Source: Syntrophomonadaceae bacterium
Lineage (GTDB): Bacteria; Bacillota; Dethiobacteria; DTU022
Assembly (NCBI GenBank): GCA_003553895.1
Contig: PWFM01000155.1
Location: 1-11,283, forward strand
Direction: 5' to 3'
Length of the DNA stretch: 11,283 bases
Position 1 is the stretch's first letter. Each line of letters opens with the position of its first letter. Position numbers and translations under genes: made by a program. Shown here piece by piece: positions 1 through 7,326 of this stretch. The notes beneath the pieces are model-generated. The model worked only from the letters and a program-made list of their open reading frames with translations. It had not been told where the DNA came from and searched no databases.

Positions 1-191
1 GGCTGGGCCTGGACAGCGCTGAACTGGCTCAATTTATGGAGCAAAAAGCGGGCCTCGGTTTGAGCCCGGGCTACATTTTCGGTCCAGGCGGGGAAGGGTT
101 CGTGCGCATGAACCTGGGCTGCCCCCGCAGGGTTGTGGAAGAGGCCCTGAAAAGAATCGACCGCGCGGTTGAATCTTTTTGCCGCAGGTAG
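1..191 (+). CDS. PLP-dependent aminotransferase / C-S lyase, PatB/MalY type (3' end only)
   Basis: Only the last 62 codons and the TAG stop lie in the window; the reading frame begins at base 3. The peptide matches the C-terminal small domain of fold-type I pyridoxal-phosphate enzymes of the MalY/PatB group (cystathionine beta-lyase or related C-S lyases). The clearest part is the stretch GPGGEGFVRMNLGCPR, whose Arg normally binds the substrate carboxylate and which is followed by a helix (VVEEALKRIDRAVESF) ending the protein. The PLP-binding lysine and the N-terminal two thirds lie upstream and cannot be checked, so the exact substrate (cystathionine, methionine or another amino acid) is open. 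The stop codon almost touches the -35 box of the carAB promoter, so the two units are packed tightly but probably transcribed separately. Confidence 0.8.
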   Translation, partial: LGLDSAELAQFMEQKAGLGLSPGYIFGPGGEGFVRMNLGCPRRVVEEALKRIDRAVESFCRR

Positions 192-192
192 G

Positions 193-221
193 TTGTCAAT
201 CCCCGGATTAGCCGTTATAAT
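193..221 (+). promoter_or_regulatory. SigA-type promoter of carAB
   Basis: TTGTCA (193-198) and TATAAT (216-221) are separated by exactly 17 bases, matching the housekeeping consensus at 11 of 12 positions. Transcription would start near 228, leaving a leader of about 60 bases before carA. The -35 box begins one base after the stop codon of the upstream aminotransferase gene. The match is read directly from the sequence; its activity is inferred. Confidence 0.8.
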
Positions 222-232
222 TTTAAAGATAT

Positions 233-249
233 ATTAAATCGATTTTAAT
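233..249 (+). promoter_or_regulatory. AT-rich dyad in the carA leader, possible operator
   Basis: A near-palindrome, ATTAAATCGATTTTAAT, has a perfect 10-base core AAATCGATTT at 236-245. It lies just downstream of the predicted transcription start, where a repressor could block initiation or escape. Carbamoyl phosphate synthetase genes are often controlled by arginine (ArgR/AhrC) or pyrimidines. The dyad is as AT-rich as an ARG box but does not clearly match one. AT-rich palindromes can arise by chance, so this is a weak call. Confidence 0.3.
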
Positions 250-279
250 AGTAGCTTTATCCCAGGCTTAAAATGGAAA

Positions 280-287
280 GGGAGGAG
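280..287 (+). promoter_or_regulatory. Ribosome binding site of carA
   Basis: GGGAGGAG lies directly against the ATG at 288. It is too close to that codon for usual spacing (GGAGG ends two bases before it) and lies inside the reading frame opened by the ATG at 273. Measured from this site, the best-spaced in-frame codon is a CTG at 294, eight bases after GGAGG. The site therefore leaves the start of carA uncertain. Confidence 0.5.
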
Positions 288-1388
288 ATGGCCCTGCAAG
301 CGCTGCTGGTATTGGAAGATGGATTTACCATGAAAGGGGATTGTTTTTCGGGGCAGGGTGAAGTATTCGGGGAAGTGGTCTTTAATACGGCCATGACCGG
401 CTACCAGGAGATGATCACGGATCCTTCGTACCGGGGGCAAATTTTGACTTTTACCTACCCCATTATTGGGAGTTGTGGCATAACTGAATATGATATGGAA
501 TCGGACTCTCCCCAGGTGGAGGGTCTTTTAGTAAAGGAATGCTGCCGCAGGCCCCGCAATCAGAGGGCCCAGGATTCTTTGAGCAATTACCTTGAAGAGC
601 ACGGTATTATGGGCGTGGAGGGTATCGATACCCGCTCGCTTACCCTGCACCTGCGCAGGATGGGTACCATGAAAGGAGTTCTTTCCACCGCAGAAAAGGA
701 TTCTGAAAAGCTTCGCCAGAAACTGCTGGGCAGCCGGGAATTCGATACCCGGAACCTGGTCGATGAAGTTTCGAACCCCCAGTCTTTCAGCTGGGCTTAC
801 CCGGAAAAAGGTAATCATGTGGTGGTATATGACTACGGTGTGAAATATAATATTCTCAGGCACCTTACCCTGCGGGGCTGCCGGGTCACAGTGGTTCCTT
901 ATCGCACTCCGGCGGCCGATGTGCTTGCTTTGAAGCCTGATGGGGTTGTCCTGTCAAACGGGCCGGGAGACCCGGCGGTGCAAAAGCAGCTGGTCCCGGA
1001 AGTCAGGGCGCTGGTAGGTAAAACGCCGATAATGGGCATTTGCCTCGGCCACCAGATGCTTGGCATGGCCTCCGGCCTGAAGACTTTTAAGCTTACCTTC
1101 GGTCACCGGGGCGCCAACCATCCCGTAAAAGACCTTTCCACAGGCAAAGTCCATATCACTTCCCAAAACCACGGGTATTGTGTTGATATGGATAATATGC
1201 CCCGGGGGACAACGGTTACCCATATCAACCTTAATGATGACACCCTGGAAGGGATGGAAAATGTTGAGCAGAAGTGGTTTTCTGTCCAGTATCATCCTGA
1301 AGCTTCCCCCGGACCCCATGATTCGACCTATTTGTTTAATAAATTTATGCAGATGATGCAAGTAGACAGCGGAAAGGGGGGAGCCTGA
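288..1388 (+). CDS. carA: Carbamoyl phosphate synthetase small subunit (glutaminase)
   Basis: Hydrolyses glutamine and passes the ammonia to the large subunit CarB, which makes carbamoyl phosphate for pyrimidine and arginine synthesis in the cytoplasm. The N-terminal CPSase small-chain domain is recognisable from LEDGFTMKG and FNTAMTGYQEMITDPSYRGQ. The C-terminal class I glutamine amidotransferase domain begins near VVVYDYGVKYNILRHL. It has the oxyanion-loop motif LSNGPGDP, the nucleophile elbow GICLGHQ (Cys252 counted from 288) and the triad end QYHPEASPGP (His336, Glu338). All catalytic residues are present, and the length of about 366 residues is normal. The start is uncertain: ATG 273, ATG 288 and CTG 294 are all in frame. 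I chose 288 because family members begin just before the A-L-L-x-LEDG stretch, but the ribosome site lies very close to it. The stop is two bases before carB, so the pair is surely co-transcribed and probably translationally coupled. Confidence 0.96.
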   Translation: MALQALLVLEDGFTMKGDCFSGQGEVFGEVVFNTAMTGYQEMITDPSYRGQILTFTYPIIGSCGITEYDMESDSPQVEGLLVKECCRRPRNQRAQDSLSNYLEEHGIMGVEGIDTRSLTLHLRRMGTMKGVLSTAEKDSEKLRQKLLGSREFDTRNLVDEVSNPQSFSWAYPEKGNHVVVYDYGVKYNILRHLTLRGCRVTVVPYRTPAADVLALKPDGVVLSNGPGDPAVQKQLVPEVRALVGKTPIMGICLGHQMLGMASGLKTFKLTFGHRGANHPVKDLSTGKVHITSQNHGYCVDMDNMPRGTTVTHINLNDDTLEGMENVEQKWFSVQYHPEASPGPHDSTYLFNKFMQMMQVDSGKGGA

Positions 1389-1390
1389 TC

Positions 1391-4300
1391 ATGCCAAGAA
1401 GAGACGACCTGCAAAAAATCATGATTATTGGGTCCGGGCCGATTGTGATTGGCCAGGCCTGCGAATTTGACTATTCCGGAACCCAGGCCTGCCGGGCCTT
1501 AAAAGAAGAAGGATACGAAGTGGTCCTTATAAACAGCAACCCTGCTACGATCATGACCGACCCCGCAATGGCCGACCGAACTTATATCGAGCCTCTGACA
1601 GTGGAAGCCGCGACCATGGTTATTGAAAAGGAACGTCCCCAGGCCCTGCTGCCGACACTGGGCGGGCAGACCGCCCTAAACATCGCCGTGGAGCTGGATG
1701 AAACCGGGATTTTGGAGACTTACGGGGTGGAATTGATCGGTGCCAACTCCGAGGTAATTAACCGGGCGGAAAATAGAGATCTTTTTAAAGCGGCCATGGA
1801 CCGGGCCGGGCTGGAATCGGCTGAAAGCGTCCATTTAAAGAGCGTTGAAGAAGCCCTTGAATTTGCCGCCAGGAAGGATTATCCCCTGGTAATTCGACCT
1901 TCCTTTACCCTGGGAGGCGCCGGAGGCGGTATTGCCAAAAATGAAGAAGAACTGGTGGAAATGGTTTCAGCGGGGCTTTACAACAGCCCTATCAAGCAGG
2001 TCCTGGTAGAAGAAGCCCTGATGAACTGGAAGGAATTCGAACTGGAAGTGATGCGTGACCGCAATGATAATGTTGTTATTATATGCTCCATTGAAAATAT
2101 GGATCCCATGGGAGGGCATACCGGGGAGAGCATAACAGTAGCCCCGGCCCAAACCCTTAGCGATCACGAATACCAGATGATGCGTGACGCCTCCATCCGG
2201 GCCCTGCGGGAAATTGGGGTGGAAACAGGGGGCTGTAATATTCAGTTTGCCATGGATCCGGAAACCAGCCGCATGGTAGTGGTGGAAATGAATCCCAGGG
2301 TTTCCCGTTCTTCGGCGTTAGCTTCCAAAGCAACCGGGTTCCCCATTGCCAAGATTGCCGCCAAGCTGGCTGTAGGGTACAGTTTGGACGAGATTTCAAA
2401 CGATATTACCAGGGAAACTCCTGCGTCCTTCGAGCCGGCTATTGATTATGTGGTGGTTAAAATACCCCGCTGGGATTTTGACAAGTTTCCGGGAGCCAAC
2501 CAGGTTCTTACCACCAAGATGAAGTCGGTCGGGGAGGTTATGAGTATTGCCAGGACCTTCAAAGAGGCCCTGCAGAAGGCCCTCCGTTCGCTGGAGCAGG
2601 GTTTTGACGGTCTTATCGAGGAGAAGATGGCCGTTGAACATCCGGACCGGGTTGCCTGGCTGGAAGAACAGCTGCAGATCCCCCGACCCGAAAGAATTTT
2701 CAGCCTGGCCGTGGCTCTTCGCTCGGGTTTTACCCCCGATGATATCAGCAGGTTGAGCGGGATTGACGGCTGGTTTATAGATCAGATGGAACAAATTATT
2801 TTGTTGGAAAAAGAAATTAAGGCAAAGCGGGAGCTGGAAGAAGGTTTGCTCTGGAGGGCCAAGGCCTGGGGCTTTTCTGATGAAAGGATTGCCAGGTTAA
2901 CAGGAGACAGCGAGGCGGAAGTGCGCAGGCGAAGGCAGGCCTGGTCGGTTTACCCCGCTTACCGGCGTGTCGATACCTGTGCCGGCGAATTTGAAGCCCA
3001 TACCCCGTATATGTACTCCACCTATGAAAAAGGCGCTTTAGAAACCGACGCGCCGGAAAGGACGGGGAGCAAAAAGGAGAAAAAAGGCAAAGTTATGATC
3101 CTGGGCAGCGGACCGAACCGCATCGGTCAGGGTCTGGAATTTGATTACTGCTGCGTACGGGCGGCCATGACCCTGCAGGAAGAAGGCTATGAAGTGGTCA
3201 TGGTTAACTGTAACCCCGAAACGGTAAGCACGGACTATGATATTTCCGACTGCCTTTATTTTGAACCTTTGACCCTGGAAGATGTTCTCAACATTTGTCA
3301 TCAGGAAAATCCCGATGGCATTATCCTGCAATTCGGAGGACAGACCCCCCTGAAACTGGCCCAACCTCTTTTAGAGGCGGGAATGCCGCTCTGGGGCACT
3401 TCGCCCCGGGATATAGACCGGGTGGAAAACAGGCGCGAATTTGCGGCAGTGGTGGACAAACTGGGATTGTGGGAAATACCCCATGGCACGGCCGATAACC
3501 CGGAAGAAGCCCTGCAGATATCTAAAAAACTCGGTTTTCCGCTACTGGCCCGGCCTTCATATGTGCTTGGCGGCAGGGCCATGCGGGTGGTTTATTCAAC
3601 AGGGGAACTTGAAAAATATATTTCCACCCTGCCGGAGCTAAACCCGGCCAATCCTCTTTTGCTGGACAAATTTCTGGAGGGAGCGGTGGAAGTTGACGTG
3701 GATGCCGTAAGTGACGGCAGCACAGTCGTCATCGGGGGAATTATGGAACACGTAGAACATGCCGGCGTCCATTCCGGCGATAGCTGCTGTGTCCTGCCCT
3801 CTTACAGCATTGGCCCCCAGCAGCTTAAAGAAATCCGTCGTCAAACAGAAATGTTGGCCCGGGAACTGAACGTGATCGGGCTCTTAAATATCCAGTTTGC
3901 TGTCAGGGGCAGGGAGGTATTTATTCTGGAAGCCAACCCTCGCGCCTCCCGGACCGTGCCGTTCGTTGGCAAGGCCATCGGTTTGCCGCTGGCAGGTCTG
4001 GCGGCCCGGGTGATAGCCGGAACAACTTTGCCGGCGCTCGGCTTTACTTCAGAAATAATCCCCGGGTATTACTCAGTTAAAGAAGCTGTTTTTTCATTTA
4101 TCAGGTTTGATGATACCGATATTGTTCTTGGCCCTGAAATGCGTTCCACCGGCGAGGTGATGGGTATCGATTACGACCTGGGTCTGGCCATGGCCAAGGC
4201 CCAGCGCGCTGCCGGCACGCCGCTGCCCCTGGAAGGCAAAATCTTTATCACAGTGGCCAACCGGGATAAGCCCCAGGCAGTGGAGTTGGCCCGGGGGCTG

Positions 4301-4627
4301 GCCCGGCTGGGTTTTGAGATCCTGGCCACTTCCGGAACGGCAGCTGCTCTTCGTGATGTCGGAATCAGTGTTGAGGAGGTCAAACGGATCAACGAAGGTT
4401 CGCCGCATATGCTCGATTATATCAACGAAGGCCGGGTAGACCTGATCATCAATACCCCCGAGAGCGCGAGCGCCAAATCAGACGGGGCCCGCATGCGCCG
4501 CCTGGCGGCCCAGCGCGGAGTTTCGATTATTACCACCATTCAGGGAGCCCTTGCTGCCCTGGAAGGGATCCAGGCCGTTAAGAAGCAGAGCATGGCGGTT
4601 CAGTGCCTGCAGGATTATTATCTCTAA
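1391..4627 (+). CDS. carB: Carbamoyl phosphate synthetase large subunit
   Basis: Uses two ATP, bicarbonate and ammonia from CarA to make carbamoyl phosphate. At 1078 residues it has the usual full length. The two homologous synthetase halves are both visible: the first opens with IIGSGPIVIGQACEFDYSG and has the ATP-grasp loop RPSFTLGGAGGG near residue 170. The second opens with ILGSGPNRIGQGLEFDYC near residue 570 and has RPSYVLGGRAM near residue 721. The metal- and ATP-binding segments VEMNPRVSRSSALASKATG and LEANPRASRTVPFVGKAIG are intact in the two halves. Between them lies the helical oligomerisation domain (about 400-550). The last 130 residues, from about 949, form the MGS-like allosteric domain (FITVANRDK, LATSGTA, INTP), where UMP, IMP or ornithine act in studied enzymes; the effector here cannot be read. 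A strong purine-rich ribosome site at 1376-1383 sits seven bases before the ATG. Confidence 0.98.
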   Translation: MPRRDDLQKIMIIGSGPIVIGQACEFDYSGTQACRALKEEGYEVVLINSNPATIMTDPAMADRTYIEPLTVEAATMVIEKERPQALLPTLGGQTALNIAVELDETGILETYGVELIGANSEVINRAENRDLFKAAMDRAGLESAESVHLKSVEEALEFAARKDYPLVIRPSFTLGGAGGGIAKNEEELVEMVSAGLYNSPIKQVLVEEALMNWKEFELEVMRDRNDNVVIICSIENMDPMGGHTGESITVAPAQTLSDHEYQMMRDASIRALREIGVETGGCNIQFAMDPETSRMVVVEMNPRVSRSSALASKATGFPIAKIAAKLAVGYSLDEISNDITRETPASFEPAIDYVVVKIPRWDFDKFPGANQVLTTKMKSVGEVMSIARTFKEALQKALRSLEQGFDGLIEEKMAVEHPDRVAWLEEQLQIPRPERIFSLAVALRSGFTPDDISRLSGIDGWFIDQMEQIILLEKEIKAKRELEEGLLWRAKAWGFSDERIARLTGDSEAEVRRRRQAWSVYPAYRRVDTCAGEFEAHTPYMYSTYEKGALETDAPERTGSKKEKKGKVMILGSGPNRIGQGLEFDYCCVRAAMTLQEEGYEVVMVNCNPETVSTDYDISDCLYFEPLTLEDVLNICHQENPDGIILQFGGQTPLKLAQPLLEAGMPLWGTSPRDIDRVENRREFAAVVDKLGLWEIPHGTADNPEEALQISKKLGFPLLARPSYVLGGRAMRVVYSTGELEKYISTLPELNPANPLLLDKFLEGAVEVDVDAVSDGSTVVIGGIMEHVEHAGVHSGDSCCVLPSYSIGPQQLKEIRRQTEMLARELNVIGLLNIQFAVRGREVFILEANPRASRTVPFVGKAIGLPLAGLAARVIAGTTLPALGFTSEIIPGYYSVKEAVFSFIRFDDTDIVLGPEMRSTGEVMGIDYDLGLAMAKAQRAAGTPLPLEGKIFITVANRDKPQAVELARGLARLGFEILATSGTAAALRDVGISVEEVKRINEGSPHMLDYINEGRVDLIINTPESASAKSDGARMRRLAAQRGVSIITTIQGALAALEGIQAVKKQSMAVQCLQDYYL

Positions 4628-4722
4628 CGGCCTGGAATATTTTATTACCGGGCGCAAGCTTTTGATAAACTAATTTTAAAGGACGCCCGTTCGAACAAGC
4701 TGGAACTCAGCCGGACAGATTT

Positions 4723-5136
4723 TTAATCACCGATTAGTTTAATAACCACTCTTTTCTTCCGTCTGCCGTCGAACTCGGCGTAAAAAACCTGCTGCCAGGG
4801 GCCAAAGTCGAGATTTCCTTCGGTTACGGGGATTAAGACCTGGTGCCCCACCAGCATATTTTTCAAATGGGCATCACCGTTATCTTCTCCGGTCCGGTGG
4901 TGATTGTAATCGCTACGATATGGGGACAGTCGTTCCAGCATTTCATCGATATCGCGGATCAGGCCCGACTCGTTGTCATTGATGTAAACACCGGCCGTCA
5001 GGTGCATGGCTGAGACCAGGGCAAAACCTTCCCTGATCCCGCTCTCATCAAGCGCTTTTTCCACATCTCTGGTGATGTTGATATACTCCCGCCGGTTTTC
5101 GGTGTTAAAAGTTAGATAAGTGGTGTGAGAACGCAT
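4723..5136 (-). CDS. YjbQ / UPF0047 family protein (secondary thiamine-phosphate synthase-like)
   Basis: A 137-residue protein, full length for the YjbQ/UPF0047 family of small trimeric enzymes. The family signatures are all present: SAMHLTAGVYINDNESG (residues 42-58), NGDAHLKNMLVG (86-97) and GPWQQVFYAEFDG (112-124), followed by the basic end RRKKRVVIKL. The conserved His and Asp/Asn residues of these motifs form a metal-binding pocket in known structures. The E. coli member has weak thiamine-phosphate synthase activity in vivo, but the true role of the family is unsettled and no thiamine gene is nearby. The gene is convergent with carB (95 bases between stops) and divergent from polX. The start is supported by AAAGGAG, seven bases upstream at complement 5144-5150. 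No signal peptide is seen, so it should be cytoplasmic. Confidence 0.92.
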   Translation of the reverse strand: MRSHTTYLTFNTENRREYINITRDVEKALDESGIREGFALVSAMHLTAGVYINDNESGLIRDIDEMLERLSPYRSDYNHHRTGEDNGDAHLKNMLVGHQVLIPVTEGNLDFGPWQQVFYAEFDGRRKKRVVIKLIGD

Positions 5137-5231
5137 TCTATCACTCCTTTCTTTGGTTTTTCGTCTTTCGAACCTATTTCTTTCCGGCCCTTGAAAACCC
5201 TTCTTTGGATTTTTGCTGAAGCCGGAGATAT

Positions 5232-5260
5232 TTGCAAAATACGGGCATTTTGGTTATCTT
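5232..5260 (+). promoter_or_regulatory. Possible promoter of polX
   Basis: TTGCAA (5232-5237) and TATCTT (5255-5260) are 17 bases apart, each matching 4 of 6 consensus positions. It lies in the 225-base divergent gap, about 100 bases before the polX start. The match is modest and no other site in the gap is better on this strand. The rest of the gap shows no gene or strong hairpin. Confidence 0.3.
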
Positions 5261-5265
5261 GTAAA
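5236..5265 (-). promoter_or_regulatory. Possible promoter of the yjbQ-like gene
   Basis: Read on the minus strand, TTTACA (complement 5260-5265) and TATTTT (complement 5236-5241) are 18 bases apart, matching 5 of 6 and 4 of 6 consensus positions. It lies about 100 bases upstream of the start codon. It overlaps the candidate polX promoter on the other strand, so at most one polymerase could bind at a time. Confidence 0.35.
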
Positions 5266-5361
5266 CAGATCAATCAAATAAACCTTCCTGCGATAAGGCG
5301 CTCAGTTTTAACGCGGGGCCGGGATTAAGCGCTAATTGTTAACAGGCCGGAAAGGATGAAT

Positions 5362-7074
5362 ATGGAAAAACAGGGCACAGCAAAAATGCTTGAAGAAATT
5401 GGTGTTTTCCTTGAGCTCAGGGGAGAAAATCCCTTTAAAAGCAGGGCCTACTACAATGCCGCCCGGACTGTAGAAATGATGGGTGAAGAAGAGCTGCGGC
5501 GGCTTGTCCAGGAGGATAAGCTTAAAGATGTCAAGGGTATCGGGGCGGCCCTAAATGAAAAGCTTAAGGAATATGTTCTGACCGGCGAACTGCCTTATTA
5601 TGAAGAACTTAAAGCGAGTGTTCCTGAAGGGTTGCTGGAAATGCTCCGGGTTCCCGGTTTAGGTCCCCGTAAGGTTCGCGCCCTGTACGATATGCTGGAG
5701 ATATCTTCCCTGGCCGAACTGGAATATGCCTGCCGGGAAAATAGGCTGGTGGGTTTGAAGGGTTTTGGCTCTAGAACACAGGAAAATATTCTCGAAGGGA
5801 TTGAATTCCTGAGGCGCTATGAAGGCCAGTTTTTCTTCATTGAAGCGCTTCAGGCAGCCGACACCCTGTTAGCAGAATTAAAGGAATATCCGGCTCTGGA
5901 CCAGATAAGCCTGGCCGGAAGCATCAGGCGCTGCCGGGAGATTGTCAAAGATATTGACCTGGTTGCTTCTACCGATGAACCCTCCGGTTTAACAGACTTT
6001 TTCACCGGGCTTGGACGGGTGGAAGAAGTGATCGCCCGGGGTGATACAAAAGTTTCAGTACTGCTTGATGAAGGGATCAATGTCGATTTGCGTGTGGTTA
6101 AAAAAGAAGAATATCCCTTTGCCCTTCACCATTTTACCGGAAGCAAAGAGCATAATACGGCCATGCGCCACCGGGCCAAAGCTATGGGGCTAAAGATTAA
6201 TGAATACGGTATTTTCCGCAATGGCGAATCGCTAAAGTGCAGCAGCGAAGCTGAATTTTTTGAAATCCTGGGCCTCCAGTACATTCAACCGGAGCTAAGA
6301 GAAAATTATGGTGAAATAGAGGCGGCAGAAAAGGGGACCCTGCCGCTTTTGGTTGAAAAAGAAGATATCAGCGGTGTTTTCCATGTGCACACCAACTACA
6401 GTGACGGGATCAATACTTTGGAGGAAATAGTTGCTTACTGCCGCGAACATGGTTATCAATATGTGGGTATTACTGACCACAGTCAGTCCGCCTATTATGC
6501 AGGGGGACTGGCTGAAAGTGACCTGGAGCGACAGCGCGAAGAGATTGAAGTCCTGCGACAGAACTATCCCGAAGTGGGAATATTTCACGGTGTGGAGGCG
6601 GATATCCGTTCCGACGGAAGCCTGGATTACGATGACAAAGTCCTGGAAAAGCTTGATTTTGTGATCGCCTCTGTCCACTCCGGATTAAAAATGGAACGGG
6701 AGAAAATGACTTCCCGATTACTTGAGGCGCTGCGCCATCCCCTGGTGACTATGCTGGGACACCCCACCAACCGGCTGCTGTTGGGCCGGGACAGTTCTGC
6801 CTTCGACCTGGAAAAGATCTTTCAGGCCGCCCTGGACAATGGGGTGATCCTGGAATTAAACGCCAGCCCCGCCCGCCTGGACCTGGACTGGCGACACCTG
6901 AAAAAAATTAAAGAAATGGGCCTGCAGGTATCTATCAACCCCGATGCCCACCGGGTGGAAGATTTTAAAGATACCGAACTGGGAGTGGCCATTGCCCGCA
7001 AGGGATGGCTGGGGGGAAAAGATATTTTTAATACCCGATCCCGGAAGGAAATGGAAGAATACCTCCGGGTCTAA
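5362..7074 (+). CDS. polX: DNA polymerase X family protein with PHP domain
   Basis: A bacterial/archaeal family X DNA polymerase acting in gap filling during base excision repair, with a C-terminal PHP metal-dependent nuclease. From 5362 it has 570 residues, the usual length. The N-terminal 8-kDa-like region with helix-hairpin-helix motifs comes first (KGIGAAL, PGLGPRKV, KGFGSRT). The nucleotidyltransferase palm follows: GSIRRCREIVKDIDLV supplies Gly186-Ser187 and catalytic Asp197 and Asp199, and NVDLRV supplies the third, Asp242. The PHP domain starts near 337 and keeps all nine expected metal ligands: His341, His343, Asp348, His373, Glu412, His439, His467, Asp528, His530. Both activities should therefore be intact. 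I prefer ATG 5362 to ATG 5356 because GGAAAGG at 5349-5355 ends six bases before 5362 but touches 5356. No mutS2 or phenylalanyl-tRNA synthetase gene, common neighbours of polX in Firmicutes, is present here. Confidence 0.96.
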   Translation: MEKQGTAKMLEEIGVFLELRGENPFKSRAYYNAARTVEMMGEEELRRLVQEDKLKDVKGIGAALNEKLKEYVLTGELPYYEELKASVPEGLLEMLRVPGLGPRKVRALYDMLEISSLAELEYACRENRLVGLKGFGSRTQENILEGIEFLRRYEGQFFFIEALQAADTLLAELKEYPALDQISLAGSIRRCREIVKDIDLVASTDEPSGLTDFFTGLGRVEEVIARGDTKVSVLLDEGINVDLRVVKKEEYPFALHHFTGSKEHNTAMRHRAKAMGLKINEYGIFRNGESLKCSSEAEFFEILGLQYIQPELRENYGEIEAAEKGTLPLLVEKEDISGVFHVHTNYSDGINTLEEIVAYCREHGYQYVGITDHSQSAYYAGGLAESDLERQREEIEVLRQNYPEVGIFHGVEADIRSDGSLDYDDKVLEKLDFVIASVHSGLKMEREKMTSRLLEALRHPLVTMLGHPTNRLLLGRDSSAFDLEKIFQAALDNGVILELNASPARLDLDWRHLKKIKEMGLQVSINPDAHRVEDFKDTELGVAIARKGWLGGKDIFNTRSRKEMEEYLRV

Positions 7075-7109
7075 AGCTTTGAAACTACAGCCGGTCCGGG
7101 GAAGTCGCT

Positions 7110-7139
7110 CTTTCAGGTTTGCCTTTGAAAGTATTTTTT
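7110..7139 (+). terminator. Intrinsic terminator of polX
   Basis: CTTTC (7110-7114) pairs with GAAAG (7127-7131), and AGG pairs with CCT inside it around a TTTG loop with a two-base bulge. A T-rich run (TATTTTTT, 7132-7139) follows at once. It lies 36 bases after the polX stop. The stem is not very GC-rich, so termination may be partial. Confidence 0.55.
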
Positions 7140-7172
7140 AGTCAGGTAGAAAAAGTTACAATCTATTCATGG

Positions 7173-7277
7173 TGCCGGAGCTTTATTTTACGGCTATAAA
7201 AAAAGGGCCGGCAGAAAAAGGGTTCTACCAATTTCTGTAGAACAGCCTGAATTAATGGGCTGAAAAACTTGCTCAGG
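7173..7277 (+). promoter_or_regulatory. Structured leader upstream of the AOR-like gene
   Basis: This part of the 252-base gap holds several inverted repeats. GTTCTAC (7222-7228) and GTAGAAC (7237-7243) form a perfect 7-base stem with an 8-base loop. AGCC(T) (7244-7248) and (G)GGCT (7257-7261) form a second stem immediately after it. CCTGA (7246-7250) can instead pair with TCAGG (7273-7277), which would open the second stem. Farther upstream TGCCGG (7173-7178) can pair with CCGGCA (7208-7213). No T-run follows any stem on this strand, so it is not an obvious terminator. I could not match it to the Moco/Tuco, preQ1 or another riboswitch consensus. It may be a regulatory leader or a protein-binding site; the function is unknown. 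No convincing promoter was found for the gene. Confidence 0.35.
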
Positions 7278-7326
7278 TAAGATAACGGGATCGAGAAGGT
7301 TTAATAAAGCAAAGGAGCGATTTTTG

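Noticed and set aside
3301..3582. Extra open frames inside carB on both strands
   Set aside because: They lie in the second synthetase half, which is intact and full length; none has a ribosome site or recognisable motifs.
4649..4689. CGGGCG and CGCCCG as a terminator between convergent carB and the yjbQ-like gene
   Set aside because: The 6-base stem has a 29-base loop and no T-run follows on the plus strand; it is not a convincing terminator in either direction.
5125..5328. Open frame of 67 codons in the divergent gap before polX
   Set aside because: It overlaps the start of the yjbQ-like gene, has no ribosome site of its own and resembles no family; it covers the likely promoter region.
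7222..7270. preQ1-I or Moco riboswitch
   Set aside because: The GGTTCTA...AAAAACTT pieces recall preQ1-I, but the CCCT-type stem partner and the correct spacing are missing; the Moco consensus was not recognised either.
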